Source: Streptosporangiaceae bacterium (lineage in GTDB: Bacteria; Actinomycetota; Actinomycetes; Streptosporangiales; Streptosporangiaceae). Taken from it: DNA of 11,439 nt. The stretch covers positions 1-11,439 of the forward strand of contig JASIGD010000170.1 of assembly GCA_030045295.1 (NCBI GenBank). The letters run 5' to 3'. Positions 6,972 through 11,439 of this stretch are shown here, one piece after another. The notes under the pieces are model-generated. The model searched no databases, had not been told where the DNA came from, and worked only from the letters and a program-made list of their open reading frames with translations. Within the stretch, counting starts at the first letter, position 1, and each line of letters begins with the position of its first letter. Made by a program: the position numbers and the translations under genes.

Positions 6972-6991
6972 CGGTTCGCGTACGCGAGCCG
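6972..6991 (+). terminator. Candidate terminator after the acetyltransferase
   Basis: CGGTTCGCG-TA-CGCGAGCCG forms an 8-bp stem (one G-U pair) with a GTAC tetraloop, 49 bases after the acetyltransferase stop. It contains the perfect 12-base palindrome TCGCGTACGCGA. The rest of 6923-7206 is GC-rich with several overlapping small dyads and no gene I can support. Confidence 0.5.
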
Positions 6992-7185
6992 CGGCCGAGC
7001 GCGCGTCGGCTCCAGCGCTCGCGGGCCTGACTTATCAGCAAGGCTCATTCGCCGTCCTCGCGACGGGCTCGGCGCAGGCGTCCTCAGCGCTCGCCGTCCC
7101 GCTCGCGGCACCAAAGTCCAGGGTGCCGGACAGGGGTCTTCACCCTCGCGCCGCCAACCGCCGCGTTTGCCGCACAGTCCACCCA

Positions 7186-7198
7186 CGCATGAGATAAA
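7186..7198 (+). repeat. Left copy of 13-base inverted repeat flanking the phosphoesterase
   Basis: CGCATGAGATAAA here recurs exactly, inverted, at 8093-8105. This copy ends eight bases before the phosphoesterase ATG and is AT-rich for this genome, so it may belong to the promoter or leader. Confidence 0.6.
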
Positions 7199-7206
7199 AA
7201 GCGGGC

Positions 7207-8043
7207 ATGACGTACGGGCCGCCCACGGCGGGTGATATCGCACCCGGCCGCGTCCTGGTCGCCGGGGACTGGCACGGCAACCGGTACTGGGCGCTGAACG
7301 TGATCCACCGCGTGCCGCAGCTGCTGGCCGACGAACAGCGGCGCCTCATCTTGCAGCTGGGCGATTTCGGCATCTGGCCCGATGACGAAGGACGGCGCTA
7401 CCTCACTGCCGTCAGCACGGCCCTGGGCCAGGTCGGCGCTGAGCTGTGGTTCATCGACGGGAACCACGAGGACTTCACTCAGCTGGCCCAGATGGCCAGC
7501 GCCGCCATCCCGGACGGGCGGGTTCCGATCCTGGACCGTATCTACCATCTGCCGCGCGGGCACCGCTGGCACTGGCACGGCCGCGGGTGGCTTGCCTGTG
7601 GCGGCGGAGTCAGCCTGGACAAGGCCGTCCGCCGGCTCGGTCATGACTGGTGGCCGCAGGAGGAGATCACCAGCGAGCAGGAGGCGGCGATCATCGGCGA
7701 TGGCACGGCCGAGGTGATGGTGTGCCACGACTGCCCGTCCGCCGTCCCTCACGCCTTCCCGCCCCCGCCATCGGAATGGAGCCCCTCCGACCTGGCGCGC
7801 AACGATGCGAACCGCAGGCGGCTGCAGCGGATCGTGGATGCCGTGCGCCCGGCCCATCTCATGCACGGGCACCTGCACCGCGCCTATAAGCGCACCTGCG
7901 ACTTCGGCTACGGGCCGGTCCAGGTGACCGGACTGGGCACCGACGGCAGCATGCGCAACTTCGCAGTGCTCGATGTCACCTCAATGGAATGGGCGCTTCG
8001 CCGCCCGCGAGTCCTGGCGTTCCTCAGCCGTCTCGTGCGCTGA
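7207..8043 (+). CDS. Calcineurin-like metallophosphoesterase
   Basis: The 278-residue protein carries the metallophosphoesterase signature in order: GDWHGN (20-25, metal ligands D21 and H23), QLGDFG (50-55, D53), DGNHED (84-89, N86 and H87), CHD (173-175, H174) and HGHLHR (220-225, H222 and H224). This is a complete dinuclear metal site, so it is probably active on phosphate mono- or diesters; the substrate is not evident. There is no signal peptide or membrane segment, so it is cytoplasmic. The start ATG at 7207 has no clear Shine-Dalgarno (AAAAGCGGGC upstream) and may be read from a short leader. The gene is monocistronic, convergent with the DinB gene, and flanked by an exact 13-base inverted repeat. 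Confidence 0.92.
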   Translation: MTYGPPTAGDIAPGRVLVAGDWHGNRYWALNVIHRVPQLLADEQRRLILQLGDFGIWPDDEGRRYLTAVSTALGQVGAELWFIDGNHEDFTQLAQMASAAIPDGRVPILDRIYHLPRGHRWHWHGRGWLACGGGVSLDKAVRRLGHDWWPQEEITSEQEAAIIGDGTAEVMVCHDCPSAVPHAFPPPPSEWSPSDLARNDANRRRLQRIVDAVRPAHLMHGHLHRAYKRTCDFGYGPVQVTGLGTDGSMRNFAVLDVTSMEWALRRPRVLAFLSRLVR

Positions 8044-8092
8044 CGCACGTGCCTGCCCGAATTGTGACGTTTCTAGTCTCAGCTCAGTCTCA

Positions 8093-8105
8093 TTTATCTC
8101 ATGCG
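8093..8105 (-). repeat. Right copy of 13-base inverted repeat flanking the phosphoesterase
   Basis: TTTATCTCATGCG is the exact reverse complement of 7186-7198. It lies 50 bases past the phosphoesterase stop. The region 8044-8288 also holds a perfect 14-base palindrome, AGGCCTGCAGGCCT, at 8139-8152, and no gene I can support. Confidence 0.6.
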
Positions 8106-8260
8106 GGCGGTCTTCATTTCGCGCATCATCGCACGTACAGGCCTGCAGGCCTTGCGACCCGCCTGAGACCTCGCCGCTGCACTGCTCGGCATCCTGCACG
8201 GATAGTGCACCAGGCCCGCGCTGCCGCATGACGACAGCCGTGTCCGGGCTCCGTCGATGC

Positions 8261-8281
8261 CGGGCCGGTCAGGGCGGCCCG
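8261..8281 (-). terminator. Candidate terminator after the DinB gene
   Basis: CGGGCCG-GTCAGGG-CGGCCCG forms a 7-bp GC-only stem starting seven bases after the DinB stop on the minus strand. It may also serve the convergent phosphoesterase. Confidence 0.55.
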
Positions 8282-8288
8282 AGCTCGG

Positions 8289-8807
8289 TTAGCGCCGCCC
8301 GAGCCTGGTTTGACCGTCCAGCAGTTCCCTGGCGATGTCCAGGTGACCGGCATGTCGCGCGGTCTCCTCGATCATGTGCAGCACGACCCAGCGCACATCC
8401 GGTGGTTCGTCCTGCCCGGGAACGCCGTGCTTGCCCCGCGGCTGCGCCGACAGCGGCGTCACCGCCAGCACGGCATCCGATTGGGCGCACTGGTCACGGT
8501 AGAAGGCGATGATCTCCGCTGACGGCAGGTCACTGACGAACGCCGCCGTCGGGTCATAAGGGGGCAGCTCCTCATCTCCGGGTGGCGGCTCGGGTACTGC
8601 GCCGGTCACCACCCCCTGGAACCAGTGCCACTCGGCGCCGCCCAGGTGCTCGACCAGCCCGGCCGGCGTCCAGCCCGACGGCACCACAGACCGGTGCCAC
8701 GCCTGCTCGTCCAGCCCCGCCACGATGGCCAGCACCGCGGCGCGCTGGGCAGCGAGAAAGTCCAGCAGCACCTGGTCCTGCGGGTTCTCGCTCTGAGTGC
8801 CGGTCAC
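8289..8807 (-). CDS. DinB/DUF664-family protein
   Basis: The 172-residue protein fits the DinB four-helix-bundle superfamily in its actinobacterial DUF664 form. Characteristic segments are VPSGWTPAGLVEHLGGAEWHW (42-62), with metal-ligand candidate H54, and VRWVVLHMIEETARHAGHLD (138-157), with H144, H152 and H155. Members bind a divalent metal, and some act in thiol transfer with mycothiol or in small-molecule modification; which applies here is unknown. There is no signal peptide. The GTG start at 8807 has GGAGG (8818-8814) six bases upstream, and that site lies inside a 28-codon ORF ending one base before the GTG, so translation is probably coupled. Confidence 0.88.
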   Translation of the reverse strand: MTGTQSENPQDQVLLDFLAAQRAAVLAIVAGLDEQAWHRSVVPSGWTPAGLVEHLGGAEWHWFQGVVTGAVPEPPPGDEELPPYDPTAAFVSDLPSAEIIAFYRDQCAQSDAVLAVTPLSAQPRGKHGVPGQDEPPDVRWVVLHMIEETARHAGHLDIARELLDGQTRLGRR

Positions 8808-8808
8808 C

Positions 8809-8895
8809 TCAAGCCTCCGGGTACGTGTCGTGGTGGAGCGTTTTGACTTCCGGCACGGCCACCCGCTCGGCAGCCGAGACGATTCGCGGACTCAT
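8809..8895 (-). CDS. 28-codon ORF coupled to the DinB gene
   Basis: ATG at 8895 follows AAGGAG with a four-base spacer. The frame runs 28 codons (MSPRIVSAAERVAVPEVKTL, then HHDTYPEA) and stops with TGA one base before the DinB GTG, while containing the DinB ribosome-binding site. The arrangement is that of a translationally coupled leader. From memory, the end 'HHDTYP' resembles the N-terminal lead of some short-chain dehydrogenases ('TYPAIDP'), so this may be the remnant of a lost oxidoreductase gene whose start now drives DinB. A functional micropeptide is also possible. Confidence 0.5.
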   Translation of the reverse strand: MSPRIVSAAERVAVPEVKTLHHDTYPEA

Positions 8896-8906
8896 AGGTC
8901 TCCTTC

Positions 8907-8937
8907 GTCCTATGGCGGGCCGGTGCACCACCGTCAA
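8907..8937 (-). promoter_or_regulatory. Possible promoter of the 28-codon ORF and DinB
   Basis: On the minus strand TTGACG (8937-8932) and TAGGAC (8912-8907) resemble actinobacterial -35 and -10 hexamers. The spacer is 19 bases, longer than usual, and the leader would be very short, so this is tentative. Confidence 0.3.
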
Positions 8938-9054
8938 GAGGTTGGACGAACACGGCCCCAGAACTCATCGTCACTCCGGGGCATGTTACGCGGCAGAGGA
9001 ACCATGCTGCGCGAAGAGCTTCAACGACGTATAGATGCTTAGGTCGGTAGGCAG
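8938..9054. other. Intergenic stretch, no gene seen
   Basis: Between the DinB unit and the exporter's terminator I find no convincing coding frame, RNA gene or repeat on either strand. Confidence 0.4.
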
Positions 9055-9088
9055 GCTGCCAGCCTCCAGGGTGCTTAGGGCTGGCAGC
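9055..9088 (-). terminator. Candidate terminator after the MFS exporter
   Basis: Perfect 10-bp inverted repeat GCTGCCAGCC and GGCTGGCAGC with a 14-base loop, 64 bases beyond the exporter's stop codon on the minus strand. Confidence 0.6.
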
Positions 9089-9152
9089 TAGGCCACGTCG
9101 CTGTCGCCCGGGCGGAACGCATCGGGTGCTTTCGAGTGGCTCGTCCGCAAGG

Positions 9153-10622
9153 TCAGTCCCTGTCGGCGACCAGTGCGGGCTGAGGGGCCGGGGCGGCGTC
9201 CTCAGCGGATTGGGTACGCTGGGCACCCGGCAGCCAGAGGGACAGCAGCACAGCGACGGCGGAGAAGCCGACGGACCACCAGAACGCAATGCGGAACGCG
9301 TCGGCCAGCTCTCCGTGATGCGAGACGATGGCGCCCTCGAGGATGACCGCGAGGACGGCGGTGCCGAACGAGCCGCCAATCTGCTGGGTGGTCCGGGTGA
9401 GCACGCTGGAGTGGGGGATCTGCTTATTGTCCAGGCCGATGTAGCCAGCGACCATCACTGGCATGGTGACGCAGCCAAGGCCGAACCCGCGGACGACCAT
9501 CCACAGGGCGAGCAGCAAGTCACTGGTGTGCGGCCCGGCGAAGGCGAACGGCACAGTCGAGGCGGCGACGACGGCGAAGCCCATCAGGGCAATGCGGCGC
9601 GACCCGTACCTGTCGATCTTGCTCCCGGCGACGGTGCGGGACATGACGGCGCCGACGCCCTGCGGTACGAGCATTACGCCAGCCGCCAGCGCGGTGGTGC
9701 CGCGGACGTCCTGGTAGTACAGGGGCATCAGGAGCATCGCGCCGTAGAGCGAGAATCCTGAGAAGAACAGCACCGCGCTCGACGAGGCGACGGACCGCTT
9801 GGCCAGCAGCCGGACATCGACGAGGGGCTGGCTCTTGCGCAAGGCGTAGATGGCGAAGGCGGCCAGCAGCGCGACGCCGACCACGAGCGGGATGATGACG
9901 TCAGGGTGGCCGAACCCGGCGGAGGTCCCGGCGTTGGCCAGGCCGAACAGGATGGCCACGGTGCCGGGCGCGAGGAGGAAGAGACCCGGAACGTCGAGCC
10001 TTGGCCGCCGGGTTAGGTCGGACCGGGCAGGCGCGTCACCGGCTATGTGGCGCCAGGCGAGCAGCAGTCCCACGGTGCAGAACGGCACGTTCACCCAGAA
10101 CATGAAGCGCCAGCTGAGGTGGGTCAGGATGGCGCCGCCGATTAGCGGACCGAGGATCGGCCCGAGCAGCGCTGGCAGTGCAACGTAGGTGACGAGCTTG
10201 CCGAGCGACTTGCCGCCCGCCGCCTGGAAAATGAGCGTCGTCATCAGCGGGAGCATGAGGCCGCCACCGATGCCCTGGACCACCCGCCAGCCAATGAGCG
10301 AGCCGACGTTCCATGCCAGGCTAGAGCCGATCGAGCCGATCAAGAACACGGAGAGGGAGAACATCCACAGCCGCTTGCCGCCGTAGCGCTGCAGGCCCCA
10401 GGTGCTGAGCGGCACCGCGATGCCGAGTGCCAGCAGGTAGCCGGTGGTCACCCACTGAATTGTCGTCACCGAGGTGTGCATCCTCAGCGCGAGCGTGTGC
10501 AGGGCAACGCTGACGATCGTGGTGTCGAAGATAACGGCCATCAAGCCGACGATGAGGATCAGGGCGGTCTTGACCACTTTCGGGTCGAGCTTGCCGGCTG
10601 CCGGCGCTGGTGTCGTTGCCAT
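9153..10622 (-). CDS. MFS exporter, DHA2 (EmrB/QacA-type) drug:H+ antiporter
   Basis: The 489-residue protein is highly hydrophobic throughout, with many membrane segments. DHA2 signatures are present: FDTTIVSVAL (32-41) in the first helix with Asp33, the loop motif A variant GLQRYGGKRLW (76-86), motif B R113-VVQGIGGG, the antiporter motif C LLGPILGPLIGGAIL (152-166), and SWRFMFWVNVPF (170-181). It should sit in the cytoplasmic membrane and export drugs or other small molecules in exchange for protons; the substrate is unknown. The ATG at 10622 follows GGAGAGGG. A palindrome at 10636-10657 lies just upstream, and a divergent TetR gene follows, the standard layout for inducible efflux. Its transcript probably ends at the hairpin at 9055-9088. 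Confidence 0.92.
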   Translation of the reverse strand: MATTPAPAAGKLDPKVVKTALILIVGLMAVIFDTTIVSVALHTLALRMHTSVTTIQWVTTGYLLALGIAVPLSTWGLQRYGGKRLWMFSLSVFLIGSIGSSLAWNVGSLIGWRVVQGIGGGLMLPLMTTLIFQAAGGKSLGKLVTYVALPALLGPILGPLIGGAILTHLSWRFMFWVNVPFCTVGLLLAWRHIAGDAPARSDLTRRPRLDVPGLFLLAPGTVAILFGLANAGTSAGFGHPDVIIPLVVGVALLAAFAIYALRKSQPLVDVRLLAKRSVASSSAVLFFSGFSLYGAMLLMPLYYQDVRGTTALAAGVMLVPQGVGAVMSRTVAGSKIDRYGSRRIALMGFAVVAASTVPFAFAGPHTSDLLLALWMVVRGFGLGCVTMPVMVAGYIGLDNKQIPHSSVLTRTTQQIGGSFGTAVLAVILEGAIVSHHGELADAFRIAFWWSVGFSAVAVLLSLWLPGAQRTQSAEDAAPAPQPALVADRD

Positions 10623-10635
10623 GACACCCTCTCCG

Positions 10636-10657
10636 TAAGAGATTAATCATTCTCTTA
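10636..10657. promoter_or_regulatory. Operator site 1, MFS side
   Basis: Perfect palindrome TAAGAGA-N8-TCTCTTA lies 14 bases upstream of the exporter's ATG. It is AT-rich against the surrounding GC-rich DNA. The 7-8-7 layout suits a TetR dimer. It shares its right half with a second, overlapping dyad, TCTTAT-GGAGA-ATAAGA (10653-10669). Confidence 0.75.
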
Positions 10658-10660
10658 TGG

Positions 10661-10689
10661 AGAATAAGACGTACCGTTAAAGAATGCAA
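10661..10689 (-). promoter_or_regulatory. Possible promoter of the MFS exporter
   Basis: On the minus strand TTGCAT (10689-10684) and TATTCT (10666-10661) are 17 bases apart and lie between and within the operator palindromes. Bound repressor would block it. Matches to consensus are partial. Confidence 0.35.
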
Positions 10690-10699
10690 ACCTCTCTTA
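10678..10699. promoter_or_regulatory. Operator site 2, TetR side
   Basis: TAAAGAA-N8-TCTCTTA has the same 22-base layout as site 1, with a perfect right half and a degenerate left half. Its centre is 42 bases from that of site 1, four helical turns, so two dimers would sit on the same face. It lies 27 bases before the TetR ATG. Confidence 0.6.
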
Positions 10700-10726
10700 T
10701 CGACTGCCTGGACGTATCCTGTTGGC

Positions 10727-11341
10727 ATGACGGAGCAGATGCAGCAGGAGCGGCCCCGCCAGCGGCGGCGCGGGGAGAAGCTTGAAGCCGCGCTGCTCGA
10801 GGCCGCGTGGGAGGAACTGGTGTCGGTCGGCTTCGCCAGGCTGACGATGGAGTCCGTGGCGGCCCGGGCCAGGACGGGAGTCGCCGTCCTGTACCGGCGA
10901 TGGCCTCGCAAGGACGACCTCGTGCTCGACGCCATCCATCACTACGGCGCGACGCATCCTGTGGAAATCCCCGACACCGGGAGCCTGCGCGGCGACATGA
11001 TCAGCATGCTGAGCGGCTTCGCCAGCGGGCGGGTCGCCTTCGTCACGGTTGTCAGCGCCGCCTTTTCCGGCCTGCTTGCCAGCACCGGCCTCACCCCGGC
11101 TCAGGTCCGCGAGAAGCTCATCAGCGACCGCCCGCTCTGGTCCTCGGAGGTCCTCCGCCGGGCGCACGAGCGCGGCGAAATTGACCTCGACAAGACCCCT
11201 CGCGCCATCTTGACCATGCCGTTCGACCTGATGCGCCACGACCTGCTCATGACGCTCAAGCCCTTGCCGGAAGAACGGGTTCTGGAGATAGTGGACGAAC
11301 TCTTCATGCCCCTCGTCGAAGCCGCCAAGCGCTCAGCATGA
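10727..11341 (+). CDS. TetR-family repressor of the MFS exporter
   Basis: The 204-residue protein has a basic start (RPRQRRRGEKLEAALLEAAW, 9-28) and the TetR HTH LTMESVAARARTGVAVLYRRW (39-59), followed by PRKDDLVLDAI. The C-terminal half is a helical ligand-binding domain of the type common in drug-responsive regulators (FASGRVAFVTVVSAAFSGLL, later PRAILTMPFDLMRHDLLMT). It is divergent from the MFS gene across two palindromes. I infer it represses both genes and is released by an exported compound. The ATG at 10727 has no clear ribosome-binding site (CCTGTTGGC precedes); an ATG four codons in is an alternative. A hairpin follows the stop. Confidence 0.92.
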   Translation: MTEQMQQERPRQRRRGEKLEAALLEAAWEELVSVGFARLTMESVAARARTGVAVLYRRWPRKDDLVLDAIHHYGATHPVEIPDTGSLRGDMISMLSGFASGRVAFVTVVSAAFSGLLASTGLTPAQVREKLISDRPLWSSEVLRRAHERGEIDLDKTPRAILTMPFDLMRHDLLMTLKPLPEERVLEIVDELFMPLVEAAKRSA

Positions 11342-11371
11342 CCGGTTCCCCCGGGCGGGGATGTCGAGGGG

Positions 11372-11391
11372 TAGCCGGAGGACGCCGGCTA
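11372..11391 (+). terminator. Candidate terminator after the TetR repressor
   Basis: Perfect 7-bp stem TAGCCGG-AGGACG-CCGGCTA, 30 bases past the repressor stop, without a T-tract. Confidence 0.5.
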
Positions 11392-11403
11392 GGCGAGGAC
11401 TGC

Positions 11404-11439
11404 ATGATCCACCCGGACACTGAGCGCCGCATGCCCGGA
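11404..11439 (+). CDS. Possible start of a gene cut by the window edge
   Basis: An ATG at 11404, with GAGG seven bases upstream after the hairpin, opens 12 codons (MIHPDTERRMPG) to the window end. MIHPDTE is reminiscent of the start of some bacterial SET-domain proteins, but 12 residues are far too few to call a family. Confidence 0.25.
   Translation, partial: MIHPDTERRMPG

Noticed and set aside
5795..7243. 482-codon minus-strand ORF as one protein
   Set aside because: It runs antisense through the acetyltransferase, whose motifs are clear. Only its last 59 codons have a strong start and a protein-like sequence.
8139..8152. AGGCCTGCAGGCCT palindrome as an operator or terminator
   Set aside because: It is perfect but stands alone between convergent genes, without a regulator nearby. 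The hairpin form has only a 5-bp stem.
8275..8311. Tandem GCCCGAGC-type near-repeat at the DinB 3' end
   Set aside because: It has only two short imperfect copies overlapping the stop codon and terminator, consistent with GC-rich composition.
8804..9379. 191-codon minus-strand ORF across the DinB upstream region
   Set aside because: It overlaps the 3' end of the exporter in another frame, is Ser/Pro/Arg-rich, and has no family likeness.
9126..9761. 211-codon plus-strand ORF
   Set aside because: It is antisense to the MFS exporter, has no ribosome-binding site, and looks like a composition-driven shadow frame.

Overview
The window looks like a chromosomal segment of a high-GC actinomycete. 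The reasons are the strong G/C bias at third codon positions, the Glu-Asp-Phe tRNA cluster, the DUF664-type DinB protein, GTG starts, and hairpin terminators without T-tracts. I cannot name the genus. There is no integrase, transposase, CRISPR array or rRNA, and I found no coherent multi-gene novel system. It is a row of independent one- or two-gene units, most with their own terminator and two with their own TetR repressor.

Layout. Positions 1-300 hold tRNA-Glu(UUC), tRNA-Asp(GUC) and tRNA-Phe(GAA), followed by a hairpin at 324-339. Next is a decayed AraC-family regulator remnant (434-691, minus). A large GH3 beta-glucosidase-type gene (762-2909, minus) is divergent from a TetR regulator (3252-3887, plus); the gap between them carries a compound ACTA/TAGT palindrome. 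That TetR gene converges on a secreted beta-propeller lectin-like gene (3979-4938, minus) at a perfect 13-bp hairpin. A metallo-beta-lactamase-fold pseudogene (about 5143-5499, plus) follows, then a 59-codon gene with a strong Shine-Dalgarno sequence (5795-5974, minus).

The second half holds a GNAT acetyltransferase (6293-6922, plus), a metallophosphoesterase (7207-8043, plus), and a DinB/DUF664 protein (8289-8807, minus) apparently coupled to a 28-codon upstream ORF (8809-8895, minus). It ends with a DHA2-type MFS drug exporter (9153-10622, minus) divergent from its likely TetR repressor (10727-11341, plus). A second hairpin and possibly the first codons of another gene lie at the right edge.

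The two divergent regulator/target pairs are the clearest functional units: TetR with GH3 (sugar or glucoside use) and TetR with the MFS exporter (drug resistance). The MFS/TetR gap has the best-defined regulatory DNA: two sites of the same 22-bp architecture whose centres are 42 bp apart, with a third palindrome between them. Two pseudogenes and several small ORFs suggest an accessory region with ongoing gene loss.
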